The translations under genes and the position numbers were made by a program. The notes beneath the pieces are model-generated. The model worked only from the letters and a program-made list of their open reading frames with translations. It was not told where the DNA came from and did no database searches. This document shows positions 45,962 through 58,000 of a DNA stretch of 64,000 bases, one piece after another. The first letter of the stretch is position 1. Every line of letters begins with the position of its first letter. The stretch covers positions 186,001-250,000 of the forward strand of contig QRFJ01004839.1 in assembly GCA_006176705.1 (NCBI GenBank), written 5' to 3'. The DNA is from Cocos nucifera (lineage: Eukaryota; Streptophyta; Magnoliopsida; Arecales; Arecaceae).

Positions 45962-45964
45962 AGA

Positions 45965-46263
45965 TGATGATATTTCGATTTCCAAGAAAGGGCATATTCT
46001 ATAGTTGGTGGATTAAGTATTGGAACCCAGAACATAAATAAATAGTAGCAAAATCAAGATGCCAACGAAACCTTCATTTGAGCAACGAAAAAGGGTGAAA
46101 AAAAAATGCTATGTAGGCTCAGAAATTTCATAAAAGAACCTTTCTAATTATTCATGCACTTGAGCAAGGGATCTTAAACAAGATATTCAATACATATACC
46201 TAAACTAGTAAAGCAACATGGATTGGAAATAGATGGTTAGCCTTGCTAATCTAAATGTCCATA

Positions 46264-46309
<46 letters not shown>

Positions 46310-46398
46310 GTCCATCTCTATTTAGAGATCACCAATGAAAATTTTACCTAATATCCTATTATCTTCTTAATCACAATTTAGTAAATCACACCTTAGAT
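45965..46398. other. Flanking DNA with an ATT microsatellite
   Basis: No gene is visible. An ATT trinucleotide run of about 15 units lies at 46,263-46,309. Confidence 0.7.
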
Positions 46399-47077
46399 TA
46401 TTGGAATAGGCTTAAAGAATTCATGATCTAATTTAAAAATCTAAACAAAACTAACAAAATTTTATTGTAGAAAAATTATAAATAACTTACAGGACATTAA
46501 AAAATAAAAATGATTAAATATGAAAGTATGCGAGGTACTATCCTAAAGCGTATTTCCATCTCTCATGTAGGAAAATTCAAAAAAACTATCCCAAGATATG
46601 ACCAGAATCCTTCGCTTGTGAGCACAACCATGGAGGAGGTTGATGGAGATCCTTTCAGTATCCAGAAGAATAATTACAAAGAAAAAAGATTTGAAGTGAA
46701 AAAAATTAGATTGAGGAGAGGCTTAGATGGGATATATCAAATCAGATCTTAACATGGCCTTTTTTTTTTTAGCCATCTAATATGACTATTTATAGATTCT
46801 CAAGAAAATATGATCGTTTAAAACTATTTTAGACTTTTATTGATCCATTAATATTTTTAATAAGATGTCCAACGGTCAGAAAATAAAAATAAGATTAAAT
46901 ACATATGACTATTTGGACTTTTACTAACTCATTAAGATATGTAATTAGAAGCTCAATGATCAAAAATTAAAAATATGATAATAAATATTTAAATAATAAA
47001 ATTAAAAAATAAGATTAAAATAGTTATGTAAAAAAATTTTAGAAAAATATTATTTTTTTTTTGGATTTTCTCTGGTA
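46399..47077 (-). repeat. Family C LTR, longer copy
   Basis: Aligned with 11,668-12,050 at both ends and in the middle ('aataataaaatta', 'gaaagtatgcgagg'). It keeps about 300 extra bases that include an open stretch of 80 codons at 46,510 on the plus strand (Lys/Arg-rich, no domain). No PBS, PPT or internal domain adjoins, so it is probably solo. No TSD was found. Confidence 0.55.
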
Positions 47078-48194
47078 GGAGAGATCTCATGGAGGATTGA
47101 GATGTTGTTTGGATAGCGAGGGGCATGTTGGTCACTTACTCTGGTGCAGAAAAAAGGAGGTGGAGTGGTGGTAGAAGTCCATGGAGGCAAGGGCAAAATG
47201 AGTGTAGGTTTTCCTGTGAAAGTATCTGCGGATCAATGGGGTAGCATCAAGAGGAAATTCAAGAAACTTAGGGATCTTGATTGGTCCTTGATAAGTTCAT
47301 TGAGAATAATGGACTGAAGAGTGTTTTTAATGTATTTATACTAAAAAAAGAAATTGTTTAATTGAAATGGCTGAATCATTTAAATTGTGCTAGAGACAAG
47401 CACCTGAAAAAAGGTTAGTTTGCAACTTTTCTGAAAATCCAAGATTAGCCTTTTCTAGTTATTTTTATTGGAGTGCCAAAAGTTTATTTTATTATATAAA
47501 GTTAGATGAATTAATTTATTTAGTTTCATTTTTGATCATCGAATAAACAAACACGATGATGGTCTCCTCATGCATCTTATAATTATATAAAGTTAGATGA
47601 ATTAATTTATTCGAGATGAAGCGTCTTATGGTAGTCCCGTGAATTCAGGATGAAACGTCTCGAACGATATTTTGTATTTGCTAAAATTTTTATAATAAGC
47701 TCTTTGTGGAGAGGGGATACGTTAAACATTTTGTAGAATTGTTTTGAACAACATCTTATTCTGGTCAATTTTTTTATAATAAGGTTTGGATTTTTTTTTG
47801 ATAGGCTTCATACTATTCTATTTAATATTTAATATAGTTATTCAAGTTGCTAAACTCTGTAATTGGATCAAGTGATCTTGGATCTAATTCTCTAAGACTC
47901 CCAAAAAGGGCTTTTTGGAGGGTCGAGGCTGCGTGGAAAATGCCCATCTATTTTTTTAGATAAAAAAATTATATATATATACACACACACACAATAGAGG
48001 TTCTACATGGATGATCCAAATCGTTGGATATCATATTTTATTTTAAAACTGCTTGTATATGATTTGAAGATTTCTAACTTATGCTTCAATTGATCAAAAA
48101 ATTTATCTAATTTAATTTTATTTAGACTGTCTAATTTTTTATTAGTTGATATATAAGTTGAAGATCTCCAAATTATATATATATATATATATAT
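47078..48194. other. Unassigned DNA with short repeats
   Basis: No domain is recognised. A direct repeat of about 30 bases ('tatataaagttagatgaatt' and following) occurs at 47,493 and 47,585. AT and AC dinucleotide runs lie at 47,970-47,992 and 48,176-48,194. A unit beginning 'aatagaggttctacat' near 47,992 recurs as 'aatagagatcctacat' near 48,706. Confidence 0.45.
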
Positions 48195-48620
48195 CAGGGA
48201 TGAAAATGGTATGAATATTATCTACCTGGATCTATTTTCGTATCCGAATTATTTGGATATGGATAAAAATTTGAGGATCTGATTAATATCCAGATAACTA
48301 TCTAATCCATATCCGAATATCTGAATCTACATGTAATCCTATATAATTTTATATAATATTTATTAATTTTTAATAAAAATATACGATCATATGAACATAT
48401 TATTAACTTAATTTGTCATCTATTTAGTTATATCTTTGATTGCATAGTCATAAAATTTAATTATCTAAGTTATATCCATAATTACATCCATACTTTTAGT
48501 ATCCATATCCATTTAAAATAAATATAGATATGAATTTTTGCATCTGAATAATATCTGAATCTATATTTATATTCATCAATAAAATAAAATAAATAATATC
48601 TGATCTAATTTTAATCCTAA
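48195..48620. mobile_element. Candidate hAT-type MITE in an AT microsatellite
   Basis: It starts CAGGGATGAAAATGG and ends ATTTTAATCCTAA, imperfect inverted ends (9 of 13). Runs of ATATATAT flank both sides, compatible with an 8-bp target duplication although the AT repeat makes that weak. The interior is AT-rich with recurring 'atatccgaat', 'ggatatgg' and 'tatccatatcc' words and no coding potential. Confidence 0.5.
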
Positions 48621-48791
48621 TATATATATATATATATATCATATAAGGTTGATCAAATAAGATTGATTGGATTTAAATTCTGATTTGATCAAATCAAAAT
48701 GCTATAATAGAGATCCTACATTAATGATCTAAATCATTAAATATGATCTACTATCTCAAATTTATATGTCTGTATATATTAAAATGAAAAC
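48621..48791. other. AT run and unassigned AT-rich DNA
   Basis: An AT dinucleotide run at 48,620-48,638, then the second copy of the 'aatagag.tcctacat' unit. No gene. Confidence 0.5.
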
Positions 48792-49950
48792 TATTGGTGC
48801 AAAATCTGGTTATCATCAGAATTGAGGCTGAAGTTGGAGAAGATGAGGTTGCCGTCGATGACCTGCAAAATAAGTCTCATCTAGAGTCGGGGGTGATGGC
48901 TCCGACAAGATTTTTCAACGATCAAATCAGCTCTTTCGGCCAACAAAAATGGAGTGCTCAGAGAGAATTTAGTATAGTTTTTTAGAAAGAAATCAAAAGC
49001 TTAGGGAAGAAAGCGTATCTGGAGGGTCTCTTATATAGACGAAGCCCATAACAAACTGATGGTGACAGTCGTAATCGTTTGATAGTGGATCGTTCAGATC
49101 ACGTGAAGTTTGTTATGAAGAGTGGTGTCCATTGTCATGACTTGCCAGTCGAGAGTGATGTCCATTGGAGATTAATGGTCGAAGTTCAGATGGAGTTGCG
49201 CTGGTGGTGAAGAGCTCCGAGTGACAACGGTTCTAAAGAAGTTTGGGCTCCTTTAGGGTTGCCTGTATGTAGGTCGGTTTGTATTGTATTGGGAGCCGAA
49301 CTTGTACAGATAATGAGGTCCTTCCAGATGACCGTAGGAGGCTCGACTGAAAGGAATTTCTCTCATCGATTGGCGGAATCCGACTATAAAGAGTGCAAAA
49401 GGCCTATGACTGGAGGAGTTCGGGAGGAGATCCAATCTGCAGAGAAGTCCGACTGAAGGAGAAGTACAGCAGGAGTTTGATTGCTGAAGAAGTTCGGCTT
49501 TCGATAGGAGTTCGACTGCTGAAGAAGTTCGACAGAAGTTTGACTGACGAAGAGGTTCAGAAGGAGTTCGACTGGTGGAGAGGAGTCCGGAAGAAGTTCG
49601 ACTGGTGGAGAGAAGTTCGAAAGAAGTTCGACTGGCCCCGAAGCTGGCCTGGCTAGACTGCCTAAGAGGCCGCTCTCATTGTTCAAGTTCATTCGAAGGA
49701 GATCCAATGATAGAAGGGTGACTGAGATCGCTCTGAGACTAGATATTTAGCCAAACTTCGGTGGGAGTGGATTTATCTCCAACAATAGTCTTCCTACTCT
49801 CGAGTTCGAAATTCGAAAAAAGGGAGTATAGATGCGACTACCGAAGTTCTTTCTAGTCTCCCACGTCCGTCAGGATGGGATGCCTTGGCATCTACCATGC
49901 TGGCGTCGAAACTTTATAAATATGAGGTGATCCAAAAATATATTTTTTGA
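48792..49950 (+). repeat. Putative LTR or 5' region of a gypsy-type element
   Basis: Starts TATTGGTGCAAAATCTGG, which resembles a decayed TGTTGG-type LTR start. It contains a TATA-like 'ctcttatatagacg' near 49,030 and is GC-richer than its surroundings. A short tandem array of 'gaagttcgactg' units lies at 49,480-49,640. It sits upstream of, and in the same orientation as, a gypsy-type transposon protein at 50,416. A partner LTR is not in the window, and I found no PBS, so the assignment is an inference. Confidence 0.45.
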
Positions 49951-50415
49951 GCCTCCCGCCAAAACTCTATCCAAGGTATGGCATAATTAAGAATCTGTCC
50001 GTCGCCACTTCTCTGCCATGATGAGTGGGACATGCGGTGCACATAGATCGACAGAATGAGATCTGCAATAATAACTATTTTGGGCTTCTCTTGGCTATTA
50101 AAGATCTTCTTCCTCTTTCGAAATCCATTCTGCTCGAGTCTTCTTCCTTCCTTCCCAAGTCCTCGCCTTCCTTTCGCCCGAGAGTCCCAATTCCTTCTCA
50201 CTCCCTCTCTGCTTTCAAGTGCTCTTCTGCTTGATTTTCATCGTGCTCACCATCTTCTCGTCTTTCTCAGTCGACTTAGATCAGCTTTTCAACCCTTCTC
50301 TTTGAGTGTTCGCCATTCTTAGACTTCTTATTCTTTCGATTTTTTTGGTAGAAGCTTCTGCAGTGCATTTTTCCTTAATTTTTGGGAGTTTTCTAGGGAT
50401 TTTATTTTGATTTGA
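49951..50415 (+). other. Presumed 5' untranslated region of the gypsy-type gene
   Basis: It becomes strongly pyrimidine-rich ('cttcttcctctttcg', 'cttccttccttcccaag') before the ATG at 50,416, as plant leaders often are. No conserved frame is seen. Confidence 0.35.
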
Positions 50416-50890
50416 ATGTCTTTCGAAACCTCCCATTCCGTCAGTTCTTGGAGCTCATCTGGACCGGCCTTCCTAGATCCCGTACCTCTGACCGAGGTTG
50501 AGCCTAGGAACATGTCTCATCAATCTTTTATTTCTGATACCACCCCTTCAGTTTTGACTATGAACGATCTTTCGTTGATCCGCATCCAATATGAGGTTCC
50601 CCCCAAATACGACCTCTAGCTCCTTGGGTCAGACGAACGTGCTAGTTCACCTCCAGTCGGTCGATTTTGTCGTATCTAGAAGCCTTACGTGCTGGGCTTC
50701 GACTTTCCCTTCCATCTTCTTCAACTTCTTTTCCAGATGGTGGATTTTCTTCTTTAAGTTTTTTATTAAAGATTTTTGTGGAACTCCCTGAAGTAAGGGG
50801 TCGGCGTCGATTGGAGATGGTGGGTTATGGCTCTAATTATTGGAGGGATTCTAGATAACACATGACACAACTTCAATATAAAGAAAGGCA
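50416..50890 (+). pseudogene. N-terminal part of a 'putative gypsy type transposon' (Transposase_28-like) protein
   Basis: The ATG at 50,416 opens MSFETSHSVSSWSSSGPAFL. After a Ser-rich leader comes LTMNDLSLIRIQYEVPPKYD, the start of the domain Pfam calls 'putative gypsy type transposon' (the pattern 'L...D...LR..Y.IP..Y.L..P'). It is followed by RASSPPVGRF and, in a shifted frame, YLEALRAGLRLSLPSS, matching 'YLEALRAGLRFPLHPF' of that domain. Stops and frameshifts begin near 50,618, and it fades by 50,890 (VGYGSNYWRDSR). The rest of the protein is missing. It faces the C-terminal half of a similar protein coded on the minus strand. The family has no proven enzymatic role and is found in large plant retroelement derivatives. 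Confidence 0.55.
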
Positions 50891-50967
50891 TAGACAAAAG
50901 TAAATTCACTTTCATTTAACTAAAAACTTTCAAGTACAAAGAAAAATAAAAGAAAAAAAAAGTACAA

Positions 50968-51195
50968 CTATTCGAGATCCTCAACCTCAAGGGGTGCAGC
51001 GGCGGAAGAGATTGGAGCGCTCTCGACTGCCTCGGGTTCTTGAGTAGGATCGGGCGCCTCTGTGGTAGGTTCGAATGGACCGGAGGCAATCTCGGTAGGG
51101 GATTAATCGGCTGTAGTACTGGACGGTCCTGCTTCTTTGCCAAGATCCTCCTCATCCAAACAGCTTAGGTCGAGTTTGAAAATTTTTTGGGCCAC
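50968..51195 (-). pseudogene. C-terminus of a gypsy-type transposon protein (minus strand)
   Basis: On the minus strand the frame reads VAQKIFKLDLSCLDEEDLGK, then EAGPSSTTAD, one stop, and an acidic Pro/Glu-rich tail PTEIASGPFEPTTEAPDPTQ ending APLEVEDLE and stop at 50,968. The part immediately upstream (FIKGFELCEGR) lies at 60,716-60,760, because the copia at 51,201-60,710 is inserted between them. The 'GFELC..RV...F..LDLS.L' pattern is common near the C-terminus of plant Transposase_28-type proteins. Its end lies 80 bases from the end of the opposing fragment. Confidence 0.55.
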
Positions 51196-51200
51196 CCTAC

Positions 51201-53472
51201 TGTTAGATATATGTACCCTAGAAGCTAAAATTGACTGACACTTGTAATACACTTCTAGGGGCAAAATTATAATTTTGACTATAATCAATAAAATAGGTTA
51301 TTTTCTATCACATATGTGTATTTATTGTCTGTGATACATCCTTTGAGTTAATGGTAATGATAATTCATATTTTCAAGAGTTGAAAATTTAAGACATGAAT
51401 AATCATTATTAACTCATAAAATGCTTCCGACCATAGGATCTCATAAAGATGGTAATTGATCTGGAAGGTTGGTGTACAATTACTTTTCTTTAGTAGATGA
51501 GTCTTGAGTCTATGGTGTAGAGACACCGGAGTGAGAGTATAGGTACTCATTAGAGAATGAGGGCACTGAACATGACCATCTCGAGTAGTCATTAGAAAGT
51601 CTACCTTCTCATCAATGACTGACTCGATGCTGTAGTGGTGTACCTGGTTCTTTGACCTGAGATGCATCGATAGTTCATCTTGAGGGTGTTATAGTTTGAC
51701 TACACCATAACTCGATCTCCTAGCCATTCGAAATCCTGAGGTGTATGTTGGCTATAGCATGTTCATTGTAGGAACTAGATTGCATCAAGATGGAATCTAT
51801 CTACCTCGGTGGTAGAGGAGCAGCCCTATGATGATCATGAGAATCAAGTCCAGAAGTCCATGGCCATGGTAGAGTGAAATAATAGAAAGAGTTTCTATTT
51901 AGATTTTCACATCGGACTTGAATCGAATGATTACATCATATGACAGAAACTAGGGTTTGACGAGTTCACCTTAACCCTAATCTGATCGAGGCTCAAGATA
52001 GAAGAACTTAATCACATAGGTAGCTACACCAAGAGGTTCACATTTAGCTCTGATGGGTTGCCACCATATACTGCTAGGTGTCACTGGTGGATTTTGGGAG
52101 CAATTAGAATGATTTAGATGATCGATCATTCTAGCTGTTCGAATCAGAAGAGTTCTGATCCATCGAAAGAAGTTTCGATGATGTCGATGATAGAGATCAT
52201 GACATATCCCATTATCATACAGAACTGAACCTAATTGGGTCACACAAATAAGAGTTTGAATCTGGTGATCATTAATTGATCTGATCCAGTTCAATTGATC
52301 TGAATGAGATTCAATTAGGTTCAAGAAAATTGTGCAAGCACTCGATTGAACCTAACATTCTTCTTTTACTATCATAAATAGTTGTCCTGACTGAGCCAAA
52401 GAAGTTTGTGCTCGATCAGAGGCCTTCACTTGATTTAACTGGAGCATGTCCAGTTTAGAAAAGGATTGTCTTATTTTGCAAGATAATACCTGCCATTTTT
52501 GGTCACCTACCATTTTTCGTCCTTTGACTTTGGTCAAAAGTTGACCTTTGACTGGTCAAATGTTGACCATTGACACTTTGACTTCTGTTCACGTGTCATG
52601 CATCTATTGGAGAGCTGGTGGAGGCTTGTCCCCCTGCAAAAAGCTAGCAAGGAGGAGGGCGCATGCCAAGGGTGGCGTGCGCCCAAGCAGGAGGCGCCCA
52701 GGAGTCCCTGTTGGATAGGAACTCCATCTTCCTTTTTGGATTCCAAATAGACTCCTCCTAAGAATCAACTTTGACTGATCTTAGGCACCATCTAAGAATG
52801 AATCTAAGAGACTCTATTTCCACCAATCAAATTTAGATCTAATTTCACAAAGAGTTGTGATTGGTTGGGAAGAAGAGGAGTTGGATCATGCATAGTCTAT
52901 AAATAAGACCCTATGCCCAACTCAAAGAGAGAACACAATTCTCACGCCCTAAGGCTACCTCTCTCTTCCTCCTCCACGCCAAGCTCATCTTCTCTCTCTC
53001 TCCTCTCCATGCCCAAAGAAGTTTGGGATTTCAGTTGGTGCGATCCAGACGAGAGAAAGGCGACAGAAAGCTAGAAGGCTGCCCTGCTGCAAAGGATAAC
53101 TGTCGATCTTCGAAAGATATTTTGAAAATCCTTCAAATCAGATTCAGATCTGATTTTAGAGATGTGATAGAAAAGAAGAGGATCTTCAGATCCAGTCTGA
53201 GTGGATACCAGTAGAGGTCAGGCACTTGCATGGCTAGATCCAGAATCTTCCGCTACTTACAGGATCATCAACGGGAAATAGGATTACCCTACATCAAGAT
53301 AAATTAAATTAAATTTAATTTATCTAAATTTTATTTTAATTATTAGAATAATAAAAATTAGATTTGAAATATTTTAGATCTGATTTAGATCAAGAAAAAA
53401 AATTTTTGAAATATATCTCTTGATCCAATCAGATCTGAACGAACCTGATCCAAAAAATCAGGATTTTCTTCA
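51201..53472 (+). repeat. 5' LTR of the 51-kb family A copia
   Basis: Begins TGTTAGATATATGTACCC and ends ATTTTCTTCA. W-box cluster at 52,524-52,583 (seven TTGAC[C/T] plus TTGACA), TATA box CTATAAATA at 52,897-52,905, and hairpin arms TAGAATGAT/ATCATTCTA at 52,105-52,133. Confidence 0.9.
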
Positions 53473-53474
53473 AC

Positions 53475-53486
53475 TGGTATTAGAGC
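53475..53486 (+). promoter_or_regulatory. Primer binding site of the 51-kb family A copia
   Basis: TGGTATTAGAGC, two bases after the LTR, has one C-to-T change from the initiator-Met consensus. Confidence 0.85.
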
Positions 53487-55065
53487 CAAGATTCTAAAGT
53501 ATTTATATCTAATTTTAAATTTATTCTAATAAAAAAATAAGTGATTTTAGATGTCACATAAGATGTAATCAGATCTGAAATTAAAAAAATTAAAATTAAA
53601 TAATTTGGATCTAAGATTAGAAAATATGCATGACTAGTTCTAAAATAGAATAGTTCTATAGAATAGTCTTGCATGTTTATAATTTAATTTAATTAAATCA
53701 TATTTTAAATCTATTTATTTTCTATTTTTTGATATTATAATTATTATAATAACATCTAAAAAATGATAAATAAAAATTATTTAATTTTAAATATCATATG
53801 AGATATGATTGATGCACGTCTAGACTAGTTGTAGAATAGTTCTACATAGTTATCTAGATTAAAATTTATTTTGATAAAATCAATTTAAATCTAATGTTTT
53901 AGATTATTATAATATAATTTAGATCTGAAAATATGCATGATTCAATACATGAGATGTATGCAAAATATGTCATGATTAGATCTAATTTATATATAAGATA
54001 TATGATATAGATCTAAAACTGTTTTGTAGTATTACATGTTCTTGATTAAAGCCCTCTCCTCCCATCCGATGGGGTGTTCTTATGATGTGTAGGGGTACTG
54101 CGCATTTATCCTTAATCATAAATTCAAAACTTATTTTCTACAAAACTCTAGATCCTAAAATCCTAGGATTTATTGTGCATATTTTGTTTGTGAACCCTAC
54201 TTAATTAAAAATTAAGATTATGGAATATTAATTAGGTCTAAAATTAAGAATTTTAGATCTAAGATATATTCATAATACTGAATTCAAACTTGGGTAGGTC
54301 AATTAGGTCTAAGCGGTTGATCAAACCGAATCAAGAGTTGGTTAGATGGGATCAACAATGCTTAAATTGACCAGCCTAATGGGATTAAGTCTGGGTCAAG
54401 ATCGAGTCACGATTAGGCAAGACCTAATTAGGCTCAGAGGTTAGAGTCTGGATTGTAGGCTAATCCAATTGGTTCTGGCTCAACAATTTGGTGTCTAAGA
54501 TAAATTTGATACATACGATCGACTGATTTTTAATTGGGAGCTACTCGATCTGAATGCATTCTTGTATGAGTTAATGACATATTCCTTCCATCGGTCTCAC
54601 TTACCTGGCTATATCTTTTGACTCAGTTCTAATTTGAGATGGTTAATAATCTGAGCTAACCCATGCCACTAGGTTAGTCATAATTGTTATGACTATGATA
54701 AGTCTAGTTTAATGAGATCTAAATCAATTCTTTCTAAGAAAAGATTAAGTCTAAGGTCTTCCACCATTGTAGATGTGTGGGCCCTTTCCGAGATTGATTA
54801 TTTTCGATTGGATACAGTGGCTCAGTTGCACCGGAAAGATGCAACCATGTCTATTAGGCATTGGATGCTATGGACTGGAGGATGAGTTGGGCTCAATATT
54901 TCGAATATGGTGAGAGACTCAATTAGGAATTTAGTCTGTGCAAATGGTGGGTCTGACTTAACTAAGGAGTGGATCAATATTTTGGATATGGTGAGATTCA
55001 TGAATTAGAGATCAAGTTTGGATGCACCATGATTAGAGAATCATTGAACAAGAGTTGTTCACTCA
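53487..55065 (+). other. Leader of the 51-kb family A copia, fused to the gag tail
   Basis: Untranslated, colinear with the reverse complement of 37,490-39,121. It carries the conserved 'attccttcc'/'cttacctggc' block at 54,575-54,612. The leader is joined at 55,062 directly to the zinc-knuckle end of gag ('cactcattgg' to 'ccattggaag'). Confidence 0.7.
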
Positions 55066-58000
55066 TTGGCCATTGGAAGCAGAACTGCCCTACTTACCTG
55101 GCCACCCTGAAGAACAAGAAGGAAGGTCTTTCTAAGATATGCTTATTATTGAGTCTAACCTTACGGTTTCTTTTGCATCCAGTTGGATGCTTGACTCTAG
55201 TTCTAGTGCGCATCTATGCACTTTCATGTAGGATCTTGAGGATAGCAGGAGGCTGAGGGATAGAGACATGATTCTACACGTCGAAAATGGAGCAAGAGTT
55301 GCTGCAGTGGCCGTGAGAACATACCTTCTTCGATTACCATCTGATTTAGACTTAGTTTTGAAAGACTATTATTATGTGCCTGCAGCTAGCAGGAATTTGA
55401 TTTCTGTTTCATGCTTAGCACTAGAAGGCTATGTGATTACCTTCTTTAAGGACCATTATAATATTCCTTATGAAACAAATAAAATTGCAAATGGTTTCCT
55501 TATTAACGATCTTTATCAGCTACATATTGATGTATCTGTTCTAACTATCGAGCAAAACGTGAATGCCAAATGACCTAGGGATAGTCGAAACGATAGGTAT
55601 CTATGGCACCTGAGATTAAGTCATATAGCAGAAGATAGGATCAACAAATTAGAGAAAAATGGACTATTGAGTCCATTGACTTCCAAGTCATATCCAACTT
55701 GTGAATCTTGTCTTCAAGGCAAAATGACTAAACTCTCTTTTGTGGGACATGGGAAAAGGGCCACAGATCTCCTTGCCCTAGTACATACTGATGTATGCGG
55801 CCCATTTGATGTACTGACTAGAGACAATTTTGTCTACTTCATCACCTTTATCGATGATCTATCTAGGTGGTATGTGTATCTTATGAGACACAAGTCTGAA
55901 GCTTTTGAAAAGTTCAAAGAATTCAGACATGAAGTAGAAAAATAAACTGAAAAACCCATTAAGGTTCTTCGATCAGATCGAGGAGGTGAATACCTTAGCC
56001 AAAAATTCCTAGACTATCTCAAGAAAAATGGCATAGTCTCTTAATGGACTCCACCAGGAACACCTCAACTCAATGAGATTTTAGAATGGAGAAATCGGAC
56101 TCTATTGGATATGGTTCGATCCATGATGAGCTTCACAGACCTCCCTAATTTTTTTTGGGGACACTCATTGTTAACTTCAATTTATCTGCTGAATAGGGTT
56201 TCCTCTAAAATTGTTCCTACCACACCATATGAGATATGGCACAGTAAGAAACCAAGTTTGAGTCATCTCAAAATTTGGAGTTGTCCGGCTCATGTCGAAA
56301 GACAACAAGCGGACAAGTTAGAGTTTAGGTCCTTCAGAGCTCGATTCATAGGATATCCTAAAGAGTCATTAGGATACTATTTCTACATTCCAGAAGACCA
56401 TAATGTGATTGTGAGTCAACATGTCATCTTTCTTGAAAAAATAGTTTATTCAAGATAGCGGCATTGGAAAGCAGATTAAGTTTGATGAGAAAGTCTCACA
56501 AGTACAATGAGCTAAGGACCAATTGGAACCAAATCAGGTTGAGCCAATAAGAACACTACCTCCTCCACCTCATAGATCAGAAAGAGTTTCTCCGTCCCCC
56601 TGAAAGATACTTAGGTATTATTTCAGAGAAAGTAGAGAAAATGTTCCTCGTAGGTAATGGTGCTCATGGTGATGACCCCAAAACCTACAACGAGGCGATA
56701 TCAGATATCGACTCCGAGAAATGGCTAGAGGCAATACAGTCAGAAATTGACTCGATGCACTCAAACCAAGTCTGGACCTTGGTAGATCCATCAGAAGGTA
56801 TAGTACCTATTGGGTGTAAATGGATCTTCAAGAAAAAGATTGGTGCAGATGAAAATATGGAGACATTCAAGGCTATACTAGTGGCAAAAAATTATAGTCA
56901 GCGCGAAGGCATTGACTATCAAGACACCTTTTTCCCAATGGCTATGCTAAAATCCATCCGCACATTGCTTGTCGTTGTAGCCTATTTCGATTATGAAATA
57001 TAAAAAATGGACGTAAAAATGACATTCTTAAATGGATATCTTGAGGAAGATATCTATATGGAACAGCCGCTAGGTTTCACATTCAGGTTTGGGATACTTG
57101 ATCAACAAGGTTGGCAAGCTGCAAAGTTCATATATGGACTTAAGCAAGCATCTCGGAGTTGGAACAACTCATTCAATGCATGTGATCAAAATGTTTGATT
57201 TTCAATAAAAATAAGAAGAAAATCGTGTCTGTTTCTCAAAAGATCAGTTGAAGGCGCTGTTGTCTTCCTCGTATTGTACGTGATTGACATCCTTCCTTAT
57301 TGGGAATTGATACTCCTCATAGTTACGACAATCAAAATTATCGTTTCCCAAGGAAATTCTCATGAAAGACCTAGCGTGAAGCATCCTTATTCTAGAATTA
57401 AAATCGTATAGGATAGATGAATAGGAGCATCTAAACTTTCACAGAAAGATTACAAAAGGAAAGACTAAAGAGATTTAGTATGAGAAAACTCTAAGACGGA
57501 ATTAATATCCTTCAAGACCATGGTATTCACTCTTTCCAAGAAGACTGTGCCCTAGCACAACCTGAGGAAAATTAGAACACAATGAGCAAGATTCCTTATG
57601 CTTCTACAATAGGAGCCTCATGTATGCAATGATATGTACAACGACCCTGATTATAGCCCATGCTGTGAGTATCACAAGTAGTATATCAGTCAAATTCAGT
57701 AAAAGACACTGGACTTCTATGAAATGCTATCCTTATAGTACTTAAGAAGACTAAGGATATGATGTGGTCATTGTAATGAGAGAACTCCAAGGTTTCAGGG
57801 ATACACAGACTCGGATTTCATGTTCGATCGTAGATAATCGAAAGTCGACATCTGAGAGTCTGTTTAATGTGCAATGATGGTGCTTGTCAGCTGGAAGAGT
57901 TCAAGCAAATCGTGATAGCAGATTTCACCAATGAAATAGAAATAATCGCTGCTCAAGAAGGGCTGCGAGAGAAAGCATTCTAGTATAAATTTGCTGCAGA

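Noticed and set aside
46510..46752. 80-codon Lys/Arg-rich frame in the longer family C LTR
   Set aside because: Located inside a repeat, no domain, and missing from the other copy.
11668..47077. Family C LTRs at 11.7 and 46.4-47.1 kb as the two ends of one giant element enclosing the CACTA nest
   Set aside because: Orientation agrees, but no PBS lies next to the right copy, lengths differ by about 300 bases, flanking 5-mers do not match, and a family B solo LTR and unrelated DNA lie between.
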